NCBI GenBank assembly: GCA_024803745.1
Contig: JANJXV010000190.1
Coordinates: forward strand, 1,621,001-1,685,000
DNA: 64,000 nucleotides
DNA from: Megascapheus bottae
Lineage: Eukaryota > Chordata > Mammalia > Rodentia > Geomyidae
Direction: 5' to 3'
Position numbers and translations under genes: made by a program. The notes below the pieces were generated by a model, which saw nothing but the letters and a program-made list of their open reading frames with translations, ran no database searches and was not told the origin of the DNA. Positions 10,138-24,250 of the stretch are shown here, in pieces; position 1 is the stretch's first letter, and each line of letters opens with the position of its first letter.

Positions 10138-11905
10138 AGGGGGCCAGGAAATAGGAGGCTTGCAAATATTTCTGAACATTTTGAAGTGTTTGGGATGTAG
10201 GATATACTTCCTACAAATGCTCAGTGGAAAATAAACCACAAGGAGTGTTTCGTCTTTCTAAGGGAAATTGTTTCTCATGAATGTATGTTCTGAGTTAGTA
10301 TTCCTGCAAAAGGAAGAAAACCCATGCATGAATGACATGCAAATTGTGTGTGTGTGCGTGTGTGCACGTGCATATAGGAATTTGTGTGAAGATCTATTTT
10401 AGAGTACCAGACAGTCTTACAATCATGACCCTGATGTCTCTCCACGCTCAGTGGAGACCTCACGGCACGGACACTGTAGAAACCAGAGCAAGCCACATAG
10501 CACAAGCAAGACAAGCAAGTCCCCCTACATTAGGAGCTGAACCCAAGCTGAAGGGAGAAGCAGCAGCTGGAAGTGACCAGGATGTTGGTGTGAACCAAGG
10601 AAGAGCTGGTTTGCACTGACCAGGGGTGGGGGATGACGGTAACTGTCCGCTGGATGCAGACATGGTTGCAAAAGCTACTTCCCTTCTGTGCGCAAGCATT
10701 CTGCCTCTGGGGCTGACAGGTGGATGAGCGATGGCTTCATCAGGGGGACCCTCTCGTTGCTGGCGTGAACACCCTGTCTGGATGTGTGGCCTTATTGCAA
10801 AGAGCTGAAAGGTTTTCAGTGTGTGAGCTGGAGAGACAGTAAGAGTGGGGCAGGAGAGACATTTCCACTCTAGCAGGTGACAGGCTCAGGGCGGGAGGCT
10901 TTCTCAAGCCGTCCCCAGGTCCTCAGGCAGGGCTAAGTAGAGTCTGGCCCCAGGGTGGAGCAGGAGGCCGGAAGAGTGACCCCAGGCTGGAGGTGCGAAG
11001 GCCTTTCTCCCATTCTACTCAGCCGTCCCACAGCTAGTGAGGAGTCTACACCTTGAGCATAGGTGGCCTTTAAGTTTCTGCCACATGACCCAAGCAAACT
11101 GTGGCTGCAGCTGGAGCACTGGAGGTGTCACTCCTGTCCTGGCGCTGGGGTGGTGATATGCATGACCTACAAAGTAGTGGTTTAGGTCCACCCAGGGCTG
11201 GTGAAGCCAGAGGGCTTACTTACCTTTTCCTCGGGTAACAGTGCCCCCCCCCCGCTTTGTTTTTGCCTCCTTCCCATGTGGTCATCTCAAGTCTGTCTCA
11301 GTTTCAGCTTGGTCTCCTTGTCCCTAAACCTCTGGGCTTTGGCTTCACCTGTGCTTCATGTCTGCCTATCTTTCCCCCCAGTCCTTGTCTCTGAGCTGCC
11401 TGAAATGATCACTTGCGCAAGAAGGTTCTCCCAGACCTCTCCTTGGCATCCCAGCAGGATGCTAAGCAGCCCGCTGTGCCGCAGGTGGTTGGACTGGGTT
11501 CTAAAGATGGGTGGCGCCTTTCAGCAGACACAGGTTAGACCACAGACACTGACTTCTGCCCGGTTGCCTGACTTGCCACGCCCCATCTTCTCCAGCCCTC
11601 TCCCCACAGCCCCTCCCGCCATGCCATTTACGGGAAGATGAATTCTCCTTTCCCCGCACTCTGGGCTCACTCCTGGCACACCGTGAAGATGGCTCTTGGC
11701 CTAGTGTCTTTCTGGATGGATCTTAGGATACCAGTGATGAGTCAGAAGCCAAGGTCGTGGATGCAGAGGGTTTTTGCACTGCTGGAGAAGAAAAGCTGTG
11801 TGTTCAGAATGACTGAACTGTAGATGGAGGTGCTGAGGTCTGAACTTGGGGCATTGTTCTTTCCAAGCAGCCCTTTTGCACTGGTTATTTTGAGATAGAT
11901 ATGGT
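10138..11905. other. Unique non-coding sequence
   Basis: Single-copy DNA, GC-rich towards the right. Includes a short impure GT stretch at 10346-10372 and a C9 run near 11247. The frame at 11201-11641 (+) has no domain. No nameable repeat. Confidence 0.45.
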
Positions 11906-11908
11906 CTT

Positions 11909-11963
<55 letters not shown>
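11909..11963. repeat. (GT)n microsatellite
   Basis: About 27 uninterrupted GT units. Confidence 0.97.
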
Positions 11964-11964
<1 letters not shown>

Positions 11965-14520
11965 GTTGCCTGGGTAACATGTGGACCTGAGCCTCCTCCT
12001 GTTTTACACTTCCTGCTGTAGCCAGGATGAGAGGTACTCACCACAATGCCTGTCTTTCGGTTGAGATGGAGTCTTCTAGAAATATACCTGTCACCCTTCA
12101 CGGGTGTCTGGAAAATGAATTGTTCCAGGCACTATCAGCAGAGGGTGAGGTGTGATTTCATGTCGGAAGGAAGGTAAGTGGGAGGGGAGACGAGCTGTGA
12201 CACGCCGCCCTCCCCCCCTTCCTCCTTCCCTTCCCCCCACCCGCCAGAGCTCCATGCTTACTCCCCACCCAGTCTGGATCTTTCCTTCTCTCCTCTGTGA
12301 CACACTTGATCGGGTTGAAGCTTCCTCCTCTGTAAAGGCCAAACAGACTCAGTCTGTTTTCCATGATTTCTTTCTCTCTAGGGCCTCCAATAACTTTCAC
12401 CTTTTTGAGTATGAGAAAGAGAGACCAAAATCAACTTGACCAGAACATAAAATGAAAGTATCGCATAGCAGATGGATAGAACCTGAGTATTCCATGTTCT
12501 AATTCTTGTCACCCTCTGTGTGAAATTAAACATCTCAACAAGGAGAAATTATATATTAAAGTTTGACATTTTCGTGTTCTTTGAACACAAAGTAATTTGT
12601 GTAGGGGCAGAAGTTGGTAGCTTGTGGTTTAATTTCACATCACTCTTATATCCAGCACTGCAAGAAATCCATGAGATGTGTGGTATTCCAGTTCTGCAGA
12701 AAGCACAGGGATCCCTTTTTAAATGCACTGATTGCCTACTGGGATATTAGACTTTTCCTTATGGATTCACATGCACTCTCTATGTATTAAAAACCCTAGC
12801 CCTCTGTTTTTCATCCCAGAGACCTTGCTTTGCCAAAGTCTGCTTACTTTTCTGCTTCTTTTTGAACAAAGCATGAATTTGTACCGAACCTTAGATCTTC
12901 CACCCATTCAGAGTTGTACAGAATCTTGCATTTACCGCTCATCATCTAAATTGAAATCGTTGGAATCCTTAAATCTTATTTATCCTTTTTGGTTGGGTTT
13001 ACAGCCCAGATCAGATCCCGGAAGCCCACTTGAAAAGCTTTTTCATTCTTGATTGCTTTATAGCCAGCCGTGTTTTCCTAGGGCATTCAAATGGTAAGAA
13101 TGGAAATACAAATGAATCTGAATTCCCCCAGTTTTTACATCAGAAAAGAACATCAATGAAGACAGAAAAATATTCTTGGCTCTGTTTTCCTAATCTCATG
13201 TATTAAAAAATTGCATCTATATAAATAGATGGAATATATCTGGAATATATCTTCTGTTCTTTCCTGGCATTGTGACCTTGGAGACACGTCTTCCCCTTTC
13301 TCCGTGTCTGCTTCTCATTTCTACAAGAAGACTGATGACTGTTCACCTGCTCATGGGCCTGTCTGAGATTCGGATGGGATTCCCCCAGGCCTGGCACAGA
13401 AGTTGAAGTGCTATTGCTCCTCTCTGCCTCTGTGAAGGACGAGCTGTCACCTGCAGTTAGGAGAGAGCTTTCAAGTCGCCGATGCCTGCTCAGGCCTCTA
13501 TTTTCCTAATCTCACTTTCTTTTCTCCTCCATTTGTTCTTGTCTGTTCAGTGACACAAGGTAGGGAGCGAGGTCTGTCCTTGTTTGATGGCTCTGCTTTC
13601 CTTGGTTGGTGTCACGTCATTAAATCAAACGCGTGTCTTGGCCTTTGGAATTTCGGAGCTGGACTTCAATCTTCGTGCCGCTGGATGAGGGCACACGGGG
13701 TCATGGGATGCCGAGACTGAGGCCAGGGAGTCGGAGCTCAGTCCACTGCCCTCAGCACAGGGGCTGTTAGAGTTTCCTTTATTTCTGAGAGACTTCAGAT
13801 GGCTTTAGGTGGCACACATTTCATGTATGGCTTCTCCCAATACTTTGCTGAATTATAGAGACCAAACTTTTGAAGTGAGTGTCCAGGGAGGAAGCCAGCT
13901 GGCCAGATGGATCGGAGCTCGGCTGGGTGTGTAAGGGCCCCCCAGGGAAGCCTTTCTGTGGGGCTGTGTCTGGAATACTGCGTGGTAGTGATTCTTCCTC
14001 TGAAATTAAATCTAGTGGATTCGAGTCAAACGTATTTTTTAACACTGTAGCTCGGATCTCTCTCATTTCTCCACTTCTCTGTTTGCCTCGGTCTTCTGAG
14101 CTGTCTCCCTTGCTTTTCTTCTACTTCCTAACTCTCTCCCTTTCTTAATGTATTTTTTTTCTTGTTTGCTTTACTTTGCTTGCTTCTCATCATGGCCACG
14201 TCTAACGCTGTGACTTTGGTGTGTGTCCCTTTCTCTTCCTTCTGGAGCTCAGGCTTCTAAGTCTGGTCTACTTCCATCCACACCATTCAGGTCTGATTGT
14301 GGGACAGACTTGAGCCAGGTCAACACCTCAATGTGGGACCAGCTCGGAGTCTCAGACTCAGCAGGGATGTGATGTGATCAGGGGAAGCAGGTGCCTCTTT
14401 TAGGAATGTTAGACGGGGTTTTCCAGCAATGTGGAGAAAAGAGAACTCTACCTCCAGGTGAGAGGAAGATGGTGGGGATGTGGACGGACGGCAGGGTTGT
14501 CTGGCACGCTGGGGGCTTCC
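11964..14520. other. Unique non-coding sequence, AT-rich in the middle
   Basis: 12400-13260 is AT-rich, complex and possibly partly conserved; 13231-13253 holds two copies of an 11-bp unit (TGGAATATATC). The rest is mixed. No exon-like frame, SINE or LINE recognised. Confidence 0.4.
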
Positions 14521-14525
14521 GGAAC

Positions 14526-14583
14526 CCTCCTCCTCCTCCTCCTCCTCCTCCTCCTCCTCCTCCTCCTCCTCCTCCTCCTCTTC
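14526..14583. repeat. (TCC)n trinucleotide array
   Basis: About 19 CCT/TCC units. As a trinucleotide array it leaves all frames open and yields homopolymeric Ser, Leu or Pro (plus) and Glu or Gly (minus) runs, which are not protein evidence. Confidence 0.96.
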
Positions 14584-16099
<1,516 letters not shown>

Positions 16100-16100
<1 letters not shown>

Positions 16101-17000
16101 CATGTTCTGGAGACATCCATGGAAATAAAGGCATATTCAACTGAGATTTCTTCCCCGTCAGGAAAGTAGATGAAAGGAAGAAACTTTGTACAAATAGCAA
16201 CTATTCCCAGAGAACCTTTTTCTTCAACATAAACCAAAGTGTTGGGTAATTTCTCACTATGCACTAGTGAATTGGGGAATAATGAGGAAGAGTCTGAGTT
16301 ATAAGCTTTTCTTTTCTGGGGGAAGGGGTTCATTAATTACAGCATTTAAACCACAGATAATCAAGTAACAGCTAGGAAGCTCTGAAGCGTTGTGGAAAAA
16401 AAATCCTCTGGAACACAAGGTTATTACTATGTGGTGGAAGTGGTTAAATCTTCTAGGCAAAGTTGGAAGGTGGTTACATAGAGCTGCTTCCAAAAGGCTG
16501 GGTTTCTATATTTTTTAATTTAGTATTTAATTTTCTTTCTTTCAAAAAAAGATCCAACTATCCTTAGAATAATGTGGGAAAAAACCCCTGAATACATTAT
16601 GGCTAAAAATGAAAATGTTCATTGTAGCTTTTTGCAGAGTGAAGGAATATCTGTTAAAAATTTATATTAAGGAATGCATCTTTTAAAACTCCTTTCCAAG
16701 GGCTTCCCTCCTCTGAACTGGACTTCATTAATCTAAGATTTATGAGATAGGTAATATTTCAAAATTGTAAAACATAAAATAGACTCAGACATGCAAGATT
16801 TGCATATAAATAGAAAACTCAGGTCCACACTGCTAGGGAAAAAGTGATTTTCTACATTTTTTATGCAATTTTCACTAAATTAGCCTTTAAAATGTTCTTG
16901 TCATGTAGACTGATTTTTTTTACTTACTATTTAAACAATGAAAATTATTTTTACTTGCCGAAGAAATAGCATGAGACAGCTGAAGTCAGGGTAAGCCTCT
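16100..17000. other. AT-rich unique sequence
   Basis: About 900 bp of AT-rich, complex DNA with scattered TAATTTAGTATTTAATTTTC-type cores. No LINE, SINE or LTR signature that I can place. Could include ancient repeats or conserved non-coding DNA. Confidence 0.3.
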
Positions 17001-18115
17001 ATGACTACGCGCTGCACAAATGAAAACCCATGAGATGACTCTACTCTGGCCTCACCCTCACTGATGGAGCTCAGAGCCACTGGTTCCTTCCTTTGCCAGT
17101 CAGTCTACTAGAAACTTCCAGAACCACCCTTCTTGGTGTCTTACGGCCAGCAGCTCAGCACCACCTTGTCTCAGGGCTGGAACCCTGTGGGGCTGAGACG
17201 AAAGTCCTGGTTTTTCTCTCACTCTCTCAGGCAGAGACAGAATGCCCTATCCCGTCATCTTCCTGGCTTGTAACCTCAGTTTCTCTTCCTAGGCTGGTTT
17301 TGTCTCTGCTGTACGCTAACTGACATAATGCAGCTCCCACACTTGTGCTGGCACTGTTCTAGGACCAAAGTCCAGGCTGGCGATTCTACGTCTTGCGCAT
17401 GAGCTGCTGGCCTGGCCTGCATCTGTGTCTGGGAGACAGGAGAGAAGCAGCTCGTGGCGCCATCGTGTCACTGGAAGAGCTCTGCGCTCGGCGTCTGGAG
17501 GGCTGAGGTCCCATTTTCCTGATACAAGGATCTCCTCTCCCTCTCTGCTAAGCCGGGCCCAGCCCCTCCCCAGGTGCCATTCTCTGACTCATGTGCAGCT
17601 GCTTCCAGCACGCCTGTGTGTGGCTAGTGAATGAGGGAAGAATGACGGCTCTACATCTCACACTGCCATTAAGCATGGAAATTGCAGTCCCCACAACCAT
17701 CTCCTCGTCCCCTTTCTCATGAGTCTCAAGGGGAAATGGTCCAACTTGGTGATGAATGAGTCTCATTCAAAGAATGTAAATCCAGGGTCCCATGCAATCA
17801 CGAAACTCTCTGGAAGCTCCCAGGTGGTGTTCTATGAATCCTTTCTCCAGCCCCAAACCCAACCCCTTAGCACAGGTGCATTTGAAATTATATTGGAAAG
17901 AGAAAAACTCAGTCTGTTTCTGTTGAGCCAAATGTTTTTCTGTGGTGAATTATGCATCATTTAGTAAGTGACAAAACCTGAGAGTACAAATAGGTAAATG
18001 TCACTCTCAAGCTTTCCCCAAAGAGCATCCTTATTTGACTCTCACCATGGACATAGATACTGTGACTATTCTTCTAAATGTTAAAGAATGCACACATTCC
18101 TTTCTGTTTATATGA
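17001..18115. other. Unique non-coding sequence
   Basis: Mixed composition, no nameable repeat. 17060-17330 has the look of an old interspersed repeat, but I cannot assign a family. Confidence 0.35.
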
Positions 18116-18118
18116 GTT

Positions 18119-18124
18119 CCCCCC

Positions 18125-18188
<64 letters not shown>
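18119..18188. repeat. C-run plus (CT)n microsatellite
   Basis: A C8 run and TTT lead into about 30 CT units. Confidence 0.96.
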
Positions 18189-18192
<4 letters not shown>

Positions 18193-20490
18193 GAGCATGT
18201 GCAAAGAACCACCTGGCTGGCCAGTCCTAACATATTTTCTCACTGCCCCTTTGTAGATAAAAGTCTGTGGACCTCAGCCCCGAGTGTGGCCTTCAGATTT
18301 TCCTGGGTGGCAGAGCCTCGTTTGCCTGGGTGCTCTATAGAGCTTTGTGTAACTCAAAGGAATGGCTGAGGAGCAGAAATTCACCTGTGGCGGAATGCCT
18401 GTGGCTGAATTCCTGATTATAGCTTCTAATTTCTTTGACCCACACGGATGCTGAATGTAAAGTGGGCTTGTTATATAAACTGGGCACAGTGCATCCTGGA
18501 ACCTTGACCTCCCCGTCTCCTCTGCCCCTTTGAGTCATTTAGACTCCTGTCCCCAAATTGCTGTTTTCCAGTCCCACTGATCTCATCGTCCCTCCCCCCA
18601 CTAGCCCAGTCACATTTGGTGGCGTCACTTTAAAGTGCTTAACGCTGCTTTAAAATGATTACTGGGTCTCTGTCTCAAATGCCACACTTTCACATTCTAT
18701 ATTGCTCATATTTATAATTGCTGGGAAAGACTTTTTTCGGAGGACTTGCACTTTTATTGGGCCAGAAAACATTGGCACGACCTACATTTCATGTGTCACC
18801 TTTTGTAGTTTTCTGTCGCAAAGGCAAAATATTAGAGTAATTTACCATCCTGCTGAGTGGTGAAATGGAAAGAGCTTGCTGGGAGGAGAGTTGCTCTTTT
18901 TTTTCTGCCCTAAGTTTAAGAAATGGGGAGGAATTCTGTGACACAGATGAGCAACGGCAAGGAGAGAGAGAAGAGCGCGTGCAGAACTCAATAGCTAAGT
19001 AGGAGAGCAAGATGGAGAATGGTCACGGAGCGAGGCCGATCAAGGTCTGTCTCAGCTGGGTCACTGGGGAGACAGGGTCCCCGAGGCCCAGGCTTCACCC
19101 TGGAATCAGCATTCCCCCTATGAGCGGCCTGCAGACGGGATGAGGCCAGCTCCATTCCCGGTCACAGTGGGGTGATTCGGGGCCAGGCATGGCCTTCTCC
19201 TGAGGACAGTGGAAGGTCTGTGTGGTCAGGCCTGGCTCAGGGGGGCCCCCCATGTGACACATGTCCCTATCACCATGTCCCCTAAGGTCCCCCAGCCCAA
19301 GGCACCTGTATGAGGAGATTTGGGGATTGAACTCAGTGTACCCTACGGCGAGGGGAGTATCTCAGGGTGAAGGCTTGGCGCTGAAGGTCAGAGCGCCTCC
19401 CATCAGCCCCCTTCACCACCCATCCACGCACCCCACCGTGTGAGATCAAGGAGGCCTGGGCTGTGGCAGAGAGTTACAGAGCCCTCGTGGGCCACTCCAG
19501 ACGCAGGCCAGGCCGGGACAGCAGGAACGAGGGATGGAGAGAAACACGGCAAATGCTCCTCTTGATCCTTCCAGGGCGTAGAGGATTACAGGTGAGGCAT
19601 CTGGAGTCCACAGTACAGAAACACCCGGTGGGCCTGGCCACTGTCCCCGACGTGGGGTGGAGATGCACAGTCAGGATGGCACGAGGGCCGGAGGAACACG
19701 CTCAAGGAACGGAGAGCGCGTGACCTTCCCAGCATGACGTCATTTTGGAGAGGGACAACTTAGAATATCCTAAGAAATAAAACGCCACCTATAAGAAAGA
19801 AAAAAAGCAGTTAACATTCTTATAAGTTAATGAATAAATTATAAGGGGAAAATTCTGAATGCCAAACATATGATTTCATGTCCATACTTAGGTAAAAGTC
19901 TATGCCCAGCGTCCTTCCCATATAAAAGGTAAAGTCATTTATTTTAGTGGTTCTCAAAGATACTATATAAGTACACATATCTCAGGTCATTCTTGTTCTG
20001 TAGTTGTTTGTTTTTATTGCTAGATTTTGGTAGGTTCTCTGGGGTTTCCCTAAAAATAATCATACTGCCTGAAGAGAGAAGGAATCATTTTGGTTCCCCT
20101 TCGCCCATATTTATCTTTTATTGGGTCTTGTGGGAAATATATCAGAGAAGAGATTTCCATCCCTGCAGCCACACACATGGCAAGACACCCAGGAGTAAAT
20201 ACGCAGGAGTGGAGTGCGTGTCTGAACTTTCTCTGTGCAGAAAGCAGTGGTGCTCTCCTGCGGGCTGGCCGTGAAGACCCGCTTGACATGCTGCAACCAA
20301 CCCCGTGTTCCACCTCTGTGAACCAGCAGGGGCCAGGAGGCCAGCATGGAGGCCACATCTGTGGACAGTGAGAGGGCCCTGTGGTCATCCAAGGACATGC
20401 TCAGAAATCTCAGCAGCCATTATGACTGAGACAGGATTTACCCTTCTGCAAATGGCCGTGCCTTCTAAGCATTGCCAACAAGTCAAACTT
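18189..20490. other. Unique non-coding sequence
   Basis: GC-rich around 19-19.7 kb, AT-rich at 18600-18880 and 19740-20140. No gene or named repeat. The 112- and 113-codon-class frames near 20.0-20.4 kb overlap each other on both strands. Confidence 0.4.
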
Positions 20491-20499
20491 TATATTTGC

Positions 20500-20645
20500 G
20501 ACTTGAGTGAGTAATTCAATGTGTATGTTTTTTTTAAGGCCTTAGATAATTTTAAATAAAAGTAATTGGAATGGTTGGTCTGATAGGCCAATTACATTAC
20601 AAGTAAAAGTTTCACATACAGAGCCAAAAACAATCATGAACTAAT
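20500..20645. promoter_or_regulatory. Candidate conserved non-coding element
   Basis: AT-rich, complex block carrying TAAGGCCTTAGATAATTTTA, GTAATTGGAATGG and CCAATTACATTAC. Homeodomain TAAT/CAATTA cores on both strands lie within 100 bp. No repeat signature. Inference only. Confidence 0.4.
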
Positions 20646-21300
20646 GCCGAATATAACAGATGAAACAAGACAGACACAAAGGAAGACAGCTTGTGCTTCA
20701 ACCACCAAGAACACATTCAGCAAACAGAACCTCCATCCTCACGTCCCGCACGCCGTCATCTGCATGTGGTAAATATTCCGGTGTTCGTGATGAGATTATT
20801 GGCGGACAAACAGCAAGAGCAAGCCAGACACTTATGAGATGTGAGGACCTACTCTTGAGAGTAATCAGAAAAAAGGGAAACAATCCTTTGGGCCCCCCAT
20901 CCCCGCCCCGCACAGGGGCCCCTGCAGGGCTGCAGCTGGCGAGGAGCAGAGCAGGGTTAGGTGGCAAAGAGGTGGCCAGGCAGAGCCACGGCCTTCCCAG
21001 GCTTTGGCTGGAGGCCTGCTCTGTAGACACACAGACACACCGCCCTGTTGGCTGCTCTGATCACCCGCAGGCAATCAGAGCTTTCTCTTGAGTCCCATTC
21101 CTTTGCACTCTGTGTCCTCTCCACTCCTTCCATCTTTCTAGTTCTGTTGTACCCTAATGGACTTGATGGGAGCTGTGAGGAGCTATGGGATGAAAGACCA
21201 AAAACCATCCACCCCCTGGAGAGAGCATGGACGCCTGCGTTTGAGTCAGCGGTAACCCGAAATCAATCAAGTAAACCAGGAGCTTGAGCTTCCAGCTCTG
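20646..21300. other. Unique non-coding sequence
   Basis: Nothing recognised; overlapping short frames only. Confidence 0.4.
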
Positions 21301-21304
21301 TTTC

Positions 21305-21425
21305 TTTAGTGTGTGCTAATGAGTTGATTTAACTCCAACTGAAATTTTTATTTAAATTCATTTGCTCTGAGTAAATATAAAAATGAATTTTACACGTGCC
21401 AAGGAAGGAAAAGACGTGTTTAATT
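21305..21425. promoter_or_regulatory. Candidate conserved non-coding element (small)
   Basis: AT-rich island with GCTAATGAGTTGATTTAAC and ATTTAAATTCATTTGC cores; complex, no simple repeat. Confidence 0.28.
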
Positions 21426-21869
21426 ATGTCCGATCTCTTCCTTGGAGCATCTTGGCATCTCATCCTCAATGACTGTTCCTTCTGCCCTTGGAGAGTCGAA
21501 TAGGAAACAACCAAGCCCTGCAGACTCTCAGATCTCTGTGTCTGCTCTGGAACAGAGCAGGAGTGGGAGGGAGAGGGAGAAAACCTCACTATAAGTAAGC
21601 GTGTGGTCTTTGATTGCAGAATCTTAAGCGAGCTGTGTCTTTTTATGGATGTCCTTGCCACTTGTTGCTCAACCCTAACCCATCCAGCCTGGGTGGTCCA
21701 GACCACCGCTCTGGAGTGGACAGTGGCAGCTACCCTCATACAAAGGAAACGAGTCCATACCTTGCTCACGTTTGATTCCGAGTAGAGCGGTGACATTCAA
21801 ATGGGACTCAAGTCATGAAGATAGAGAGCTGATTTATCCACTTATTTTTAGTTATAAAAACTTGAGCCT

Positions 21870-22142
21870 CTTGAGACCTTATTTTTTGGTGGGCCATGGG
21901 GTTTGAACTCAGGGCTTGAGCACTTTCCCTGAGTTTCTTTTCTTTTCTTTTTTTAAAAATCATGGTTAGCATTCTACTACTTCAACCACAGCTCCACTCC
22001 CAGTTTTCTGGTGATTAATTGGAGGTAAAAGTCCCATGGATTTTCCTGCCCAGGCTATCTTTGGACCCAAATCTTCAGATCTCAGCCTCCTGAGTAGCAA
22101 GGATTATAGGTGTGAGCCACTGGCACTGGATCTTGAGACTTT
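21870..22142 (-). mobile_element. Chimeric SINE: B1 left half + Geo-type right half (minus)
   Basis: Read on the minus strand: a B1-like left part (rc of CTCAGCCTCCTGAGTAGCAA, with GTGAGCCACTGGCACTGG at its 5' end), a linker, and a right part ending in the rc of GGGGTTTGAACTCAGGGC plus an A-tail (T-rich at 21881 on plus). Flanked by near-identical direct repeats, CTTGAGACCTT at 21870-21880 and CTTGAGACTTT at 22132-22142, which are the target-site duplication. A TTTTC-rich insertion interrupts the right half at 21935-21955. Confidence 0.75.
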
Positions 22143-22940
22143 GTAAGTTCTGATGTTGATAATGGATCAAAAAAATATGGTCAAGATTATTTTCCCCAGG
22201 ATGGCTTAGAATTGTCTGCTTGGGGCAGGGGAGGGGAGGCTCCTCTGTGTCTTGTAGGAAAAGTGGAGGCACCACGAGAGTTACTGGGTAGCCTCAGGCT
22301 CTATCAAATATTAGGTAGAGTAGAGAAGGCCTGGAATTCTAATCAATATCAAAGGGCATCAATTTCACATCATTGGTAATCTCTCACCTTCGTACCTGAG
22401 TGAGGAAGACTTGTAGCTTCTCCGGATGAGTCCATGAAATGGTCTAGAACATTTTAACTCCTGAGACAAGGGGGTCGTGCCAAGCCCAGAGTTGACAATT
22501 CCCTACAGGTTTAACTGGCACCATGTTGTCTTCATGGCAGAGGCAGGGAAGGTCTAGGCAAGTTGGAAAACATGCTGAATTCCAACCTCTGGCTTTGAAA
22601 CATGTCGCAGCATTGCAAAGTCAACATTCACATGGAGAAACAGAATGAAGAAAAAGAAAAACAACAACAACTATTGTGTTCAAGGGAAAAAAAACTTTCT
22701 TCAGACCAGCCCATTATTGAGGAAACAAGTTAAAACGAAGATGGAGCTACAGAATGTGCTGGAATTGTAAATGAAAGCTACTTCCCGGTTTCTGTAAGAC
22801 CTGCACGAAGTACAGGGGCTGTCTGAGAAAACACTGAAATGTCTTTGTGTAGATTCACATTTAAAATCAAATCCAGATACATATAGAACTGAATTGTACA
22901 AAAAGGCTAAGTATTCTTAGAGAAATTCCACAAGAATCAT
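22143..22940. other. Unique or ancient-repeat sequence
   Basis: Mixed DNA with an A-rich patch at 22645-22695. It may hold more upstream parts of the hAT element that follows, but I could not align any by eye. Confidence 0.35.
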
Positions 22941-22944
22941 CTGC

Positions 22945-23215
22945 TTACAATATACTGAAGCACACGGTTTACAACAATTTACCAGAAATCTATCTTGAAT
23001 TTGTTGCAGCCTGAGTGATAATCTAAATAGCTCCAGTAATAGCATCATCAGCAGAAAGATGCTTCTCAAAATTAACAATCATCAAAAATCATTCGCCAAG
23101 AGCTACTGGTATTATTTTCATTTATATCTATTGAAAATGAAATTGCTGAAAATATAAATTTTTATTATTTAGTAATGAATTTGCAGAAAAGCAAGACAGC
23201 AAATGTATGACCAAT
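22945..23215 (+). pseudogene. Fossil hAT-superfamily transposase, C-terminal dimerisation region
   Basis: From 23033 the plus strand reads PVIASSAERCFSKLTIIKN, the hallmark of the hAT C-terminal dimerisation domain (family pattern roughly P-V-[ST]-x-A-S-x-E-R-x-F-S-x-L-x-x-I-K). Shifted frames then give ISIENEIAENINF (from 23124) and NEFAEKQDSK (23174-23203), which match the following LSIENEIA...EFAEKKARK part of these transposases in order and spacing. Just upstream YNNLPEIYLEF occupies the expected preceding helix. At least two frameshifts and several in-frame stops show it is dead. The subfamily (Tip100/Zaphod-like or another) is not resolved. Confidence 0.72.
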
Positions 23216-24035
23216 CAAGAGATCACATTATCAACCATTACTATTGATGCTACTTGTATTTTCTGATCCCAAACATTTTTATAGGTAATATGTTTTGAAG
23301 CAAAAAGTTTTTTTTATTACATTGTATTTTGACTTCATTTTCCTTCCTGCTTTCCAAATGGAAGCATTGTGCATTGCTTTTCTTAAAAGTTTACTTTGTT
23401 TTAAAATTGTTACAATGAAGGTAGTACACAGAGAGGTGAGAACTCTATGTCAGGTAATGAGTGTGTTTCTTTGGGGACAGCCTCACCCCCTCCATGCCTG
23501 TCTTCCCCAGTTGTTTCCATTCCCTGCCTGACCACCTACCATGTACAGTGTAGTTTGTGGCTGGATGTGAGGCTGGACCCCATGGAGATTTAGGGGGTAT
23601 GGATTATTTCATTGTGTCTTCATCCTCTTCTTTCAGTAGAAAATAAACAGCAATGCGTGACTCCTCCTCTTGCCTCTGGGACATTACATTCCTTTCCTAA
23701 CTAAACCGTGGCCTGGTTCTGCATGGATCCACATTCCTGGCGCTCTCATCCTCTCCTCCCTGCCTTATGCTTTGTTCCCAGCTCTTTGCAGTTCGCTGGG
23801 GGTCCATGGTGGAGAAGCAGAGGCTGACAGCCACCCTCCAGCCGGGGTCCCTCACCACCACCAGCTGGGGGGAGCAGGGGGAGGCACGCAAGCCCCTCTT
23901 CCTGTCCCACCTCGGAGAGGAGCCAGGCCCGCATCCGGGCTGTTGGGTGGGAATTTATATAAGCTGGGAAAGCCATGTCTACTCCATCTTGGGATTTGTT
24001 TCTTACAACATATTGGGTTCTTTGTGTTGTTGTTG
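23216..24035. other. Unique non-coding sequence
   Basis: AT-rich on the left, GC-rich on the right (23.7-23.95 kb). No domain in the overlapping frames at 23670-24150. Confidence 0.4.
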
Positions 24036-24037
24036 TT

Positions 24038-24250
24038 ATTTTTGCCAGTCCTGGGGATTGAACTCGGGCCTGGGTCTGTCCCTGAGCCTCTTTGTGCTCG
24101 AGGCTGGCGCTCTACCTCTTGAGCCGCAGCACCACTTCCGGGTTTTCTGAGTCGTTTACTGGAGATAAGAGTTTCACAGGCTTTCCTGACTGGGCTGGCT
24201 TTGAACTGTGATCCTCAGATCTCGGCCTCCTGAGGAGCTAGTGAAGCATG
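24038..24250 (-). mobile_element. Chimeric SINE: B1 + Geo-type right half (minus)
   Basis: The plus strand shows the antisense order tail, TTTTTGCCAGTCCTGGGGAT, CTCTACCTCTTGAGCCGCAG, CACCACTTCCGGGTTTTCTG, then the B1 block CTCAGATCTCGGCCTCCTGA. The B1 5' end is truncated or degraded after GAGGAGCTAG near 24241. Confidence 0.7.

Noticed and set aside
20320..20345. CTCF-like CCAGCAGGGGCCAG
   Set aside because: The core GGC is shifted by a C for G change; too weak. Similar units at 63773-63820 belong to a tandem repeat.
23670..24150. Overlapping 127- and 150-codon plus frames
   Set aside because: Both end inside the antisense B1+Geo SINE and have no domain; the hydrophobic stretch comes from the TTGTTGTTGTTATTTTTG run before the SINE.
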